DNA of 64,000 nt, from the NCBI GenBank assembly GCA_049610565.1, contig JBMYZR010000003.1, positions 47,978 to 111,977 on the forward strand, written 5' to 3'. The notes under the pieces were generated by a model. That model was not told where the DNA came from. It worked only from the letters and a program-made list of their open reading frames with translations, and ran no database searches. Source of the stretch: UBA8752 sp049610565. GTDB lineage: Bacteria; Bacteroidota; Bacteroidia; Flavobacteriales_D; Sanyastnellaceae. The translations under genes were made by a program, and so were the position numbers. Of this stretch, positions 1 through 7,785 are shown in pieces. Position 1 is the first letter of the stretch. Each line of letters starts with the position of its first letter.

Positions 1-519
1 GGCTCCGGAGAGGCCCTTCTGGACCGCTCCATCGAGGGTGGCCCAATCGGTGGGCTCGCCGTTGAGCTGGGGAGCCTGCAGGCGGGCGGAATCGTAGAGG
101 CCGAGGACGGACGCATTGACGCGGGCATTGACCCGGCCGAAGCCCGTCTCGGTGTTGCTCTTGACGAAAATGGGACGGCCCTCACGGGTCTTCACCAGAA
201 CGTCCACGTAGTCGTGGCCGTCATAATAGGTGGAGGCGTAGTAGTTGGCCACACCCGGAGTGATCTCCTCCGGCTTGTTGGTGTAGGGAATCGACTTGAC
301 CACCGGCGTCTCGCAGGCGGCGAGCGTGGCGGCGGTCACGGAGAAGCCCATGAACTTGAGGAAGTCCCGGCGGCCGGTGTTGGCGCGCTGGAGACGGTCG
401 TCGGCGAGGAACTCGTCCACGGGGCGCTCGGCGGGGAACTCCTGGGACTCGAGCTGCTCGAACTCGGGGGTACGGTCCAGCTCTTCCAGTCCGGACCAGT
501 AAATCTTGTTGTCAGCCAT
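1..519 (-). CDS. actB: ActB, molybdopterin/iron-sulfur subunit of alternative complex III (5' part only)
   Basis: Partial gene: the start codon (ATG at 519-517) and 173 codons are present and the rest runs off the left edge. The N-terminus begins MADNKIYWSGLEEL and carries a twin-arginine-like stretch near residues 50-65 (GRRDFLKFMGFSVTAA) followed by a lipobox-like LAAC, as in the 'TAT-variant-translocated' molybdopterin oxidoreductase fused to ferredoxin domains that forms ActB. Family knowledge: alternative complex III oxidises menaquinol and passes electrons to cytochrome c or oxidase. It lies 29 bp downstream of actA on the same strand, the usual actA-actB order. The catalytic part is outside the window, so the identification rests on the N-terminus plus context. 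Confidence 0.85.
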   Translation of the reverse strand, partial: MADNKIYWSGLEELDRTPEFEQLESQEFPAERPVDEFLADDRLQRANTGRRDFLKFMGFSVTAATLAACETPVVKSIPYTNKPEEITPGVANYYASTYYDGHDYVDVLVKTREGRPIFVKSNTETGFGRVNARVNASVLGLYDSARLQAPQLNGEPTDWATLDGAVQKGLSGA

Positions 520-548
520 GGGGCAGATCTCGATTTGCGTTCAGATGA

Positions 549-1967
549 TCAGTAGTGGCACTTGGCGCATTCCCATCCGCCGAGTTCCTTGACCGTCGTC
601 TTTTCGTCTTCCAAATACTTGCGGAGCTCCTCGTTGCCGCGGAGGTCATCCTTGAGGCGCTCGTGAATGTCCTCGTAGTAGCCCGAGGAGGCGAAGCTGA
701 TCTCCGCCTTGTTGTGGCATTCGATGCACCATCCCATGGTGAGGGTGGGCTTGGAGAGCTCAATCAGGCCGGGGAAGTCGTCCACGAGTCCGTTGATCTC
801 CTCCACAGGGGCAATGCGGCCCACCGTGTACTTGCCGACGTCTCCGTGGCAGTTCTGGCATTCGAGGCCGCCCACCACCACGTGCTGCTGGTGGCTGAAG
901 AAGACGTGGTCAGGCAGGTTGTGGACCTTGTTCCACTTGAGGGGCTTGCCCTGGAAGTCGTCCTGCGGACTCTGGTAGCCGTTCTGGCCCTCCCCGTCGA
1001 GGTAGGTGCCGGACTCGGGGTCAAAGCCGATGGCGGCGTAGATCTTGCCGATCTCCACCTCACCGTATCGGCTGCCCTTCTTGACCGCCTTGTGGCAGTT
1101 CATGCAGACGTTGGTGGAGGGGATGCCCGCGTGCTTGCTCTCGTAGGCGCTGTGGTGACAGTATTGGCAATCCACCTCGTTCTCACAGACGTGGACGCTG
1201 TGGATGAACTTGACCGGCTGGTCCGGGGTGTACCCCTGGTAGACCCCGACCCCCATGAGGGTCTGGTATCCGATCACCACGAGATAGGCGACCACGAAGA
1301 CACCGAGGATGCTGACGAACGTGCGGTTTTCCCAAGCCCAGGCCTGAAGGCGAACGAAGTAGGGCGTGTCCTCATCGGTGGCAATCTCCTGCGAGGCGCG
1401 CTCCAGGCTGCGGCGGACCGTGGCGGCACTCAGGGCGATGATCAGGAACAACGTGAGCAGGATGAGAAACCAGATGGTGCCGTTGGCACCCTGCTCCTCC
1501 TCAATGGCGTCGTAGATGGTGGGACAATCCGTGCCCGTGTCGGCCGTGGCCACCGCATCGGGCGGGTTCTGGACGTAGGCCATGATGTCCTTGACATCGT
1601 CGGCGCTCACCGCCTGGGCGGTCATCCAACCATAGGTGCCGACATAGCGGTCGACGAGGGACTTGACGTAGGGGTCACCGGTGGCGGCAGCGGCCTGCGG
1701 ATTCTGAATCCACTGGACCAGGATGTCCTCGCTGGATCCCCAGCGGTCCGCGATGCCCGCCAATCCTGGCGCAGCCAGGACCTCGTTGGTCACCTTGTGA
1801 CAGGATGCGCAGTTGGCGTTGAACAGGGCTTGCCCGTTCTCGATGTCGCCTTCATCCCAAATGCCGGCCGTCGCAGGGACGGACGCGATGAGCATGGCTC
1901 CCGCCATGATGGAAGCCAGCCCCCTTGCCACAGGATAAGGCCGCTTCACGCTCAGAATTCCAAACAT
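549..1967 (-). CDS. actA: ActA, multiheme cytochrome c of alternative complex III (with N-terminal monoheme domain)
   Basis: A 472-residue membrane-anchored cytochrome. In a longer frame starting at 1994 there are six CxxCH heme sites: one in the N-terminal domain (residues 62-66) and five in the C-terminal half (276-280, 297-301, 379-383, 423-427, 476-480). Two hydrophobic segments lie at about 174-192 and 228-242. The monoheme domain plus pentaheme domain suggests a fusion of an ActE-like cytochrome to ActA. I chose the ATG at 1967 (MFGILSVKRPYP, then a signal-like helix) because a good -7 element at 1992-1999 excludes the upstream ATG at 1994. It is followed closely by actB. Function known for the family: electron transfer from the quinol-oxidising complex toward the terminal oxidase. 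Confidence 0.9.
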   Translation of the reverse strand: MFGILSVKRPYPVARGLASIMAGAMLIASVPATAGIWDEGDIENGQALFNANCASCHKVTNEVLAAPGLAGIADRWGSSEDILVQWIQNPQAAAATGDPYVKSLVDRYVGTYGWMTAQAVSADDVKDIMAYVQNPPDAVATADTGTDCPTIYDAIEEEQGANGTIWFLILLTLFLIIALSAATVRRSLERASQEIATDEDTPYFVRLQAWAWENRTFVSILGVFVVAYLVVIGYQTLMGVGVYQGYTPDQPVKFIHSVHVCENEVDCQYCHHSAYESKHAGIPSTNVCMNCHKAVKKGSRYGEVEIGKIYAAIGFDPESGTYLDGEGQNGYQSPQDDFQGKPLKWNKVHNLPDHVFFSHQQHVVVGGLECQNCHGDVGKYTVGRIAPVEEINGLVDDFPGLIELSKPTLTMGWCIECHNKAEISFASSGYYEDIHERLKDDLRGNEELRKYLEDEKTTVKELGGWECAKCHY

Positions 1968-1991
1968 GTTGTGCCGCTTGATTTTCGCGGG

Positions 1992-1999
1992 CAAATGTA
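1992..1999 (-). promoter_or_regulatory. -7 element of the actA promoter (TACATTTG)
   Basis: Read on the minus strand the sequence is TACATTTG, a perfect match to the Bacteroidota -7 consensus TAnnTTTG. It sits 24 nt before the ATG chosen for actA. No clear -33 TTG element was found. Confidence 0.5.
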
Positions 2000-2041
2000 G
2001 GCCTCACAGCGCGACCCCTGCCACGAACCGGACGAGAAGTT

Positions 2042-2683
2042 TCAATCCCGGTGTGTGGGTGGCAAATCCCGGCCATGGACCGGAGTGCCGGCGGCGGGAA
2101 AGACCGAATCGAGGGGCAATTCGAGGGGAACCACCAAGGCATTCGGAAAGCGGGGACGCCAGGCCTCTCGGATCCGATGCGCAGCCAAGGACGTCGTGAC
2201 ATTGCCCACCGTCACCCCGAAGAGCGGCGGGTAGGGCGTCACATGGACCGGCTCGACGGCGCCCTCCTCCTCAAGGCTGCGCTTGAGGGACCGGGCACTG
2301 TCCAGGCGGCCCATGAAAATCTGGACACGATATCCGGGAATGCGGATGTCCTCGGGGGCCGGGCGGCCACTGTCCAGCCTGAGAATCTCGGCCGACACGT
2401 TCCACGCAACACTCCCCGCTATGCCCAACTGAACCTCTGCCACCGAGTCCACTTCCATCGGCGCCGATGCGCCATCCTCCACCCGGTCTGCACCCCCCTC
2501 AGAGGGCGCCGCGTTCGCGTCCCCTTCTGCCGGCATGTCCTGCCCGGCATCCACACCGGAGGGGGGCGACGGGCTTTCCTGCTTCGGCTTGAACAGCTGC
2601 CTCCACCAGCCCCCGTCGTTCTGGGCGGAACACAGTGCGGGCAACAGCACCAATCCGATGGCGGGCAGCAGGGCGCGAATCAT
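2042..2683 (-). CDS. SPOR-domain secreted protein
   Basis: 213 residues: signal peptide MIRALLPAIGLVLLPALCSA, then an acidic Pro/Ala/Gly-rich linker, then a C-terminal SPOR-like region (about 115-200) beginning GYRVQIFMGRLDSA and ending near FPNALVVPLELP. SPOR domains bind denuded peptidoglycan glycan strands, and single-SPOR secreted proteins are common in Bacteroidota. The start at 2683 overlaps the stop of porZ by one base (TGATG), indicating translational coupling. The same frame extends upstream without a signal peptide, so the longer version is rejected. The role next to porZ is unknown; an envelope function is inferred. Confidence 0.75.
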   Translation of the reverse strand: MIRALLPAIGLVLLPALCSAQNDGGWWRQLFKPKQESPSPPSGVDAGQDMPAEGDANAAPSEGGADRVEDGASAPMEVDSVAEVQLGIAGSVAWNVSAEILRLDSGRPAPEDIRIPGYRVQIFMGRLDSARSLKRSLEEEGAVEPVHVTPYPPLFGVTVGNVTTSLAAHRIREAWRPRFPNALVVPLELPLDSVFPAAGTPVHGRDLPPTHRD

Positions 2684-5076
2684 CAGCGCAAGATGACCAT
2701 TTTGCCCGAGCCCCCGGACTTGCCGGCCGACTCTCCCGCCAACGCGAAATACACGCCTTCGGGCACGGGCCGGCCCTCGTCGTCGAGGGTGTCCCAGACG
2801 ACGCGACCGCCCGCACTCTCCAAGCGCCGCACACGCCGGCCGGCCCCATCCACGATGTGCACTTCGGAACCAAATGCCAGCCCGTCGATGGTCACAGTCG
2901 GGGGGTACTCCGGGCGCCATGGATTGGGAAACACCGACAGGTCCTCGCCACCCAGCTCGGAGACGAAATTCGTGGCCGTGCCCGAAAAACTCGTGAGTCC
3001 GTTGGGGGTCGCGAAGTAGACGGTCCCATTGGACTGGTCGATGGTGATGTCATAGACCTCATCGGTGGGCAACGGGCTGTTCTCCGCCGTGAAATGCGCC
3101 ACCTGCTCGCGGCCATCGGGAGACACGAGGAAAACCCCGCTGTTGATCGTCGCCAACCACTTCCGGTTGCCCCCGTCCAACGCGATGTCCTGGACGATTT
3201 CGGTCTCGAGGAGCAACTGGAAGTTGCCGTCCTGCTCGATGAGGATTTGCTGGGCGTCAATGGGGTCGGGCCCAAACAACCCGGAGGGCTGGTAAAACAC
3301 GGCCGGTCCCTGCAGCGTACCCAACCAGATTTCGCCGTCGAGGTCCTCCTCCACCGCATAGACGAACCCACTGGGCAGGCCCCCGTCGCCCTGGCCCAGG
3401 ATGCGGAAGTCGTCATCCGAGGGGTCCGAAGGCGTGCCTCCGGTCGACAGGACCGCCACGCCTTCCCCGGCACCGAGCACCATCCACACCTGGTCCGCCT
3501 GCGTCGCCAGCACCTTCCAGAACCGCGTCGACGCATCGAGGCCCTCCAGTTCGAACACGTGCCATCCTCCCTCCGCATCCCGCAGATGAAGCGGGGTCTC
3601 GGTGCCTTCATTGATCAGCCACAGGTTGCCGAGCCGGTCGTAGTCGAGGGCGGGCACGGCACAACGGGGGTCCTGCCAATTCGCATTCCACTCGAGCGGG
3701 GAGTTGCTCGGGTTCCAATACGCTTCCACCTCGGTCTCCCGGATGTCGATCAGGCCCTCCTCCAAGCTTCCGAAGGTGGCCAGTTCCGGCGTCAACGGGT
3801 GGATGCTCACGTCCATCACGTCCTGCACACCCGCCCCGCCGGCTTCGCCTGACGGCGGCGCAATGGTCCTCCACCACGACCCTTTTCGGCCACTGAATCC
3901 CTCCTGTCGGTAGAGCGGCACCCCGGCACCGTCAATGCCCCCGGCCGCCAGCCAGATCCGGTCGTTCCACGCGTCCATCCGGACGCAGTCGTTGCTGCGC
4001 GGACCATTGGGCGCAAAAGGCCCGGTGAACGCCTCTCCGTCCTGGTCGATCCGGAGGACGCCGCTGTGCGCATTGGCCAACCACAGTGCTCCCGGGTACC
4101 CGGCCAGCCCCTTGGGTTGGAGGGACACATTGCCCACCTGCACCTTCAGCGGGCCGGCAGAACCGTCCGGGTTCCATTGGACCATCCCAAACGACGTGGA
4201 TGCCCAGACATGATCGCCGTCTGCGGCCAATCGAACCCACTCCTCCTCCAAACCGACACTCACCTCCTGCGCCGGGCCAGCGTCCCCCAGGCGCCACACG
4301 GCATCCGGGCCGTCTCGCCGTTCGATGCAGACGAGGTCGCCAGACGCCGTGACCACCAGGTCCGACAGGTCGGCACCGTCCAGCCCGGACGGCGTCCAGG
4401 TGGCCGGATTGCCCGGAAAGGCAGAGCCAACCGGAGCGGACCACAAACCAAACTGCGTGGCCACCCACCAACGGTCTCCCCGCAACCCCGCCGACCGGAC
4501 CGACAGAGCCGTCCCGCCCGACTGGAGCTTCCACGTGTCCCTGACCTCCAAGGCCGCCAGGTCGTATTCGATGACGCCGAGGTCCGTGCACACCAGCAAC
4601 CGCTGCCCCACCACGACCAGCCTGTGCGGCTCCTTGTTGCCGACCAGGTCCGCCTCGGCGAGGTCGTTGACCGGGACCACATCGGTCAGCGTCCCGTCGA
4701 CATCGAGGCGAATGAGGTCGAACGTCCCCTGCCCGTAAGACACGATGGCATAGGCGGGGTCATCGGACAGGGCCACCCGCGACACGTCGGCACGGCTCAG
4801 GCCCTGCGCCTTGCCGAACCGCTGGATTTCTCCGGTAGGTTGACCTTGATCGTCGAGGGTCATTGCGAAGACGCCCGTTTCCACCGCCACGAGGGCCAAC
4901 CCCGATTCAGCCGACACCGCCACATCCACGCAGCGCGACAGGTTCATCTGGTCCTGCCAGGTTCCCGTGGCCACCTGTGCCCGCAGGCCCATCGTCCACA
5001 GCAGGCTGAGAAGCAACAGGGAACGAGAAACCAGGCGGCGTGAATCTAAGGGGCACATGGGGCGTGAATGCGTCAT
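2683..5076 (-). CDS. porZ: PorZ-like two-domain beta-propeller protein of the type IX secretion system
   Basis: About 797 residues. A signal peptide (hydrophobic SLLLLSLLWTMGLRAQ) is followed by a PorZ-type N-terminus (WQDQMNLSRCVDVAVSAESG) and repeated two-component-regulator-like propeller blades through about residue 700. It ends with a T9SS-type C-terminal domain (VFPNPWRPEYPPTVTIDGL to KMVILR). Family knowledge: PorZ is part of the PorU-PorV-PorQ-PorZ attachment complex and delivers anionic LPS to the sortase, which matches the many T9SS cargo genes in this window. The start is uncertain: ATG at 5124 would overlap the upstream gene, and 5076 or 5058 both give plausible signal peptides. 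Confidence 0.8.
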   Translation of the reverse strand: MTHSRPMCPLDSRRLVSRSLLLLSLLWTMGLRAQVATGTWQDQMNLSRCVDVAVSAESGLALVAVETGVFAMTLDDQGQPTGEIQRFGKAQGLSRADVSRVALSDDPAYAIVSYGQGTFDLIRLDVDGTLTDVVPVNDLAEADLVGNKEPHRLVVVGQRLLVCTDLGVIEYDLAALEVRDTWKLQSGGTALSVRSAGLRGDRWWVATQFGLWSAPVGSAFPGNPATWTPSGLDGADLSDLVVTASGDLVCIERRDGPDAVWRLGDAGPAQEVSVGLEEEWVRLAADGDHVWASTSFGMVQWNPDGSAGPLKVQVGNVSLQPKGLAGYPGALWLANAHSGVLRIDQDGEAFTGPFAPNGPRSNDCVRMDAWNDRIWLAAGGIDGAGVPLYRQEGFSGRKGSWWRTIAPPSGEAGGAGVQDVMDVSIHPLTPELATFGSLEEGLIDIRETEVEAYWNPSNSPLEWNANWQDPRCAVPALDYDRLGNLWLINEGTETPLHLRDAEGGWHVFELEGLDASTRFWKVLATQADQVWMVLGAGEGVAVLSTGGTPSDPSDDDFRILGQGDGGLPSGFVYAVEEDLDGEIWLGTLQGPAVFYQPSGLFGPDPIDAQQILIEQDGNFQLLLETEIVQDIALDGGNRKWLATINSGVFLVSPDGREQVAHFTAENSPLPTDEVYDITIDQSNGTVYFATPNGLTSFSGTATNFVSELGGEDLSVFPNPWRPEYPPTVTIDGLAFGSEVHIVDGAGRRVRRLESAGGRVVWDTLDDEGRPVPEGVYFALAGESAGKSGGSGKMVILR

Positions 5077-5116
5077 CGAAACCGGAAGAGGGGTCGGTTT
5101 ATTGTGCGGGCGAAGG

Positions 5117-5881
5117 TCAGACATCCGGGGGCAATGCGCGCGGGTCCACGGGACGAACGCCCCGGGGCTTCAGCCGGCGCACTTTGGGCGAGGGCGGCAG
5201 GACCGACAAATCGAAGAGGGCGGGCCCTTTGGTCTCGAGGTTTTCCAAGGCCTGTTCATCGGCCAGGCCGTACATGAAATTCCGGTCCCCGAGCACCATC
5301 TCCACGATGCCCCAGCCCACGAGCAGGGCGAGCAAGTCTTCGGTCGCACCGGGCGATTTCCGCACCGTCTTGTGAATCTGCCGGAAGCCGAGCAGCTTGC
5401 CCTTGCGCCACGTCTGGAAGAGGCGACCTACATGACGGTCGTATTCAAACGCGGGCCGATCCGCCCTGAATCCGTGGTCCCAGCAGCGGGTCAGGACGGG
5501 GTTTACCCGGATGTTCTCGTCCTCCAGTCGGAGATACGCCTCCCATCGGCCTTCTTCGTCCTCACAGCGGTGGGGCCGCTGCCGCGAGGGTTCCACCACC
5601 ACCTCGAGGACACTGCGGATGTCGGCCTTCCACACCTGCGTCCTGAACTCAATGGACGGGCGACAGTGCATCTCGGCCGCAGCCTCCACCATGTGCAGCT
5701 CCTCGTCCACCCGCACGCCGCTGACCGTCCCATTGTCCTTGACCCCGATGAGCAGGCGCCCCCCGTCTGCATTGGCAAACGCCACCAGCGTCCGGGCGAT
5801 TTTCCGGCTGTCGTCAATGCGCGTCTTGAAGTCCTGTTGCTGGTGCTCCCCTTCCGCGATCATTCGAAGGACATGCGACAT
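5117..5881 (-). CDS. AlbA_2/Schlafen-type putative DNA-binding protein
   Basis: 254 residues. The N-terminal half matches the AlbA_2 domain pattern: EHQQQDFKTRIDD, KIARTLVAFANADGG, then LLIGVKDNGTVSGV. This fold occurs in putative transcriptional regulators and in Schlafen proteins. The C-terminal half (about 130-254) has no motif I recognise. It lies just upstream of porZ on the same strand and is divergent from the rimP operon. A -7-like box (CATCTTTG, 5886-5893) is only 4 nt from the ATG. The regulatory target cannot be inferred. Confidence 0.75.
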   Translation of the reverse strand: MSHVLRMIAEGEHQQQDFKTRIDDSRKIARTLVAFANADGGRLLIGVKDNGTVSGVRVDEELHMVEAAAEMHCRPSIEFRTQVWKADIRSVLEVVVEPSRQRPHRCEDEEGRWEAYLRLEDENIRVNPVLTRCWDHGFRADRPAFEYDRHVGRLFQTWRKGKLLGFRQIHKTVRKSPGATEDLLALLVGWGIVEMVLGDRNFMYGLADEQALENLETKGPALFDLSVLPPSPKVRRLKPRGVRPVDPRALPPDV

Positions 5882-5885
5882 GACA

Positions 5886-5893
5886 CAAAGATG
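5886..5893 (-). promoter_or_regulatory. Possible -7 element for the AlbA-type gene (CATCTTTG)
   Basis: Minus-strand CATCTTTG matches TAnnTTTG at 7 of 8 positions and ends 4 nt before the ATG at 5881. If used, the mRNA would be nearly leaderless. Confidence 0.3.
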
Positions 5894-5939
5894 ACATACC
5901 GCATTGGGCGGAAGGGTGCGGAGTCCAAGGGTTTTTGAC

Positions 5940-5947
5940 TACTTTCG
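5940..5947 (+). promoter_or_regulatory. -7 element of the rimP-nusA-infB promoter (TACTTTCG)
   Basis: TACTTTCGCAC closely resembles the Bacteroidota TAnnTTTG box with the TTCG variant seen repeatedly in this window. An alternative weaker box (TAGGGTTG) lies at 5960-5967. The resulting leader of about 75-80 nt contains the hairpin at 5977-5999. Confidence 0.45.
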
Positions 5948-5976
5948 CACTGTCGACGATAGGGTTGACAAGGAGA

Positions 5977-5999
5977 AAGGGGGGCCGCAAGCCCCCCTT
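5977..5999 (+). promoter_or_regulatory. Terminator-like leader hairpin upstream of rimP-nusA-infB
   Basis: Perfect 9-bp stem AAGGGGGGC / GCCCCCCTT with loop CGCAA, followed by CTTCATC. It lies inside the 5' leader because the gene to the left is divergent, so it cannot be that gene's terminator. A transcription attenuator for the operon is the natural reading; the T-tract is weak. Confidence 0.5.
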
Positions 6000-6030
6000 C
6001 TTCATCGGGACCCTTTGGAAAGACCACCTC

Positions 6031-6501
6031 ATGATTGACAACGTCACCATCCGAAACTGGGTCGAGGAGCACCTGTCCGAAACGGGCGGGTTCCTCGTGG
6101 ACGTGACCGTCTCCGACGGCGCGGACATCCGTGTGCTGGTGGACGCTCCGGACGGCATGCCGATTTCCCGGTGCGTGGAGATTTCCCGGTTGATCGAAGG
6201 ACGCCTGGACCGCGATGTTCAGGACTTCGCCCTGCAGGTGTCCACCCCCGGGTTGGACCAACCGCTTAAGCTGCGGCCCCAATACGACAAGAATGTCGGG
6301 CGGGGCGTCAAGGTGCAACTGCACGACGGGCACAGTGTCGAGGGCACGCTCACCGAAGTCGGCGACGCCGGCATCGTGGTCGAGCACAAGGAAAAACGCA
6401 GAATCGAAGGCCGGAAGGCCAAGGAATGGGTGACGGACCGGCACGAATTGGCCTGGGACAGCATCGCCACCACCAAAGTCAAGATTTCATTCAAGCAATA
6501 A
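6031..6501 (+). CDS. rimP: Ribosome maturation factor RimP
   Basis: 156 residues, normal for the family. The N-terminal domain carries the RimP-like stretch GMPISRCVEISRLIEGRL and LQVSTPGLDQPL (the conserved VSSPGLDRPL region), and the C-terminal SH3-like domain includes GRGVKVQLHDGHSVEGTL. RimP binds the 30S subunit and is needed for its maturation. The start at 6031 (MIDNVTIRNW) is preferred to the ATG at 5935, which lies inside the promoter. It is the first gene of a rimP-nusA-infB operon, and its stop overlaps the nusA start by one base (TAATG). Confidence 0.93.
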   Translation: MIDNVTIRNWVEEHLSETGGFLVDVTVSDGADIRVLVDAPDGMPISRCVEISRLIEGRLDRDVQDFALQVSTPGLDQPLKLRPQYDKNVGRGVKVQLHDGHSVEGTLTEVGDAGIVVEHKEKRRIEGRKAKEWVTDRHELAWDSIATTKVKISFKQ

Positions 6502-7733
6502 TGGATACGGTGAACCTGATTGACTCCTTCCGGGAGTTCAAGGAATTGAAGAGCATCGACCGCGAGACGATGATGGGCATCCTCGAAGAGGTGTTCCGCA
6601 ACATGATCATCAAGAAGTACGGTGCGGACGACAACTTCGACATCATCATCAACCCTGAGAAGGGCGACCTCGAGATCTGGCACAACCGCGAGATCGTCGA
6701 GGACGGTGAGGTCGAGGATCCGGTGGCGGAAATCGCCCTGAGCGATGCCCTGCGCATCGAGGACGACTTCGAAGTCGGGGAGGAGGTCTCCGAGGAGATC
6801 AAGCTGGCCGACTTCGGACGCCGCAACGTGTTGTCCATGCGCCAGAACCTGGCCGGCAAGATCATGGAGCTCGAGAAGGACGCCCTGTACCGCAAGTACA
6901 AGGACCGCGTCGGCGAGATCATCTCCGCCGAGGTGTACCAGATCTGGAAGCGCGAGATCCTGCTCGTCGACGACGACGACAACGAGCTGATCATGCCCCG
7001 CGACCAACAGATTCCCGGCGACTTCTTCCGCAAGGGGGACGCCGTCCGCGCCGTGGTCGCCGAAGTGGACATCCGCAACAACAACCCGCGCATCCTCCTG
7101 TCCCGGACCGCTCCGGAATTCCTCGCCCGCCTGTTCGAACAGGAGGTGCCCGAGATCTATGACGGCCTCATCACCATCAAGAAGGTGGTGCGCGCTCCTG
7201 GGGACCGGGCCAAGGTGGCCGTGGAGTCCTACGACGACCGCGTCGACCCGGTGGGCGCCTGCGTCGGCATGAAGGGATCCCGCATCCACGGCATCGTCCG
7301 CGAGTTGAAGAACGAGAACATCGACGTCATCAACTACACGGCCAACGACCAGCTGCTCATCGCCCGCGCGCTCAGCCCGGCCAAGATTTCCTCGATCACC
7401 ATCAAGGGAGAGCGCGCTGAAGTGTACCTGCAGCCTGATCAGGTCTCCCTCGCCATCGGCAAGGGCGGACACAACATCAAGCTCGCCGGTCGACTCACCG
7501 GATACGAAATCGACGTGTACCGCGAAGGCGAGACCGAAATCGACGACGTTGAACTCAAGGAGTTTGCCGACGAAATCGAAGCCTGGATCATCGAGGAACT
7601 CGAGAAGATCGGCTGCGACACCGCCCGAAGCGTCTTGAACCTCACGGTGGAAGACCTCGCCAACCGCACGGACCTCGAAGTCGAGACCATCGAGGATGTG
7701 GTCAACATCCTGAAGGCCGAATTCGACGCCTGA
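6501..7733 (+). CDS. nusA: Transcription termination/antitermination factor NusA
   Basis: 410 residues, the shorter NusA form without the C-terminal acidic repeats of enterobacteria. Order: N-terminal RNA-polymerase-binding domain (from MDTVNLIDSFREF, about 1-130), S1 domain (about 135-200, GEIISAEVYQIW), KH1 (about 230-290, containing GACVGMKGSRIHGI) and KH2 (about 300-375, LAIGKGGHNIKLA). It modulates pausing, intrinsic termination and antitermination. It is coupled to rimP by a TAATG overlap and followed 52 bp later by infB. The longer frame from 6426 lies within rimP and is rejected. Confidence 0.95.
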   Translation: MDTVNLIDSFREFKELKSIDRETMMGILEEVFRNMIIKKYGADDNFDIIINPEKGDLEIWHNREIVEDGEVEDPVAEIALSDALRIEDDFEVGEEVSEEIKLADFGRRNVLSMRQNLAGKIMELEKDALYRKYKDRVGEIISAEVYQIWKREILLVDDDDNELIMPRDQQIPGDFFRKGDAVRAVVAEVDIRNNNPRILLSRTAPEFLARLFEQEVPEIYDGLITIKKVVRAPGDRAKVAVESYDDRVDPVGACVGMKGSRIHGIVRELKNENIDVINYTANDQLLIARALSPAKISSITIKGERAEVYLQPDQVSLAIGKGGHNIKLAGRLTGYEIDVYREGETEIDDVELKEFADEIEAWIIEELEKIGCDTARSVLNLTVEDLANRTDLEVETIEDVVNILKAEFDA

Positions 7734-7785
7734 TCCAGACGCCCGCCCCGTTCCACCCCACATTCTCCTCCCCGGCACCCCACAC

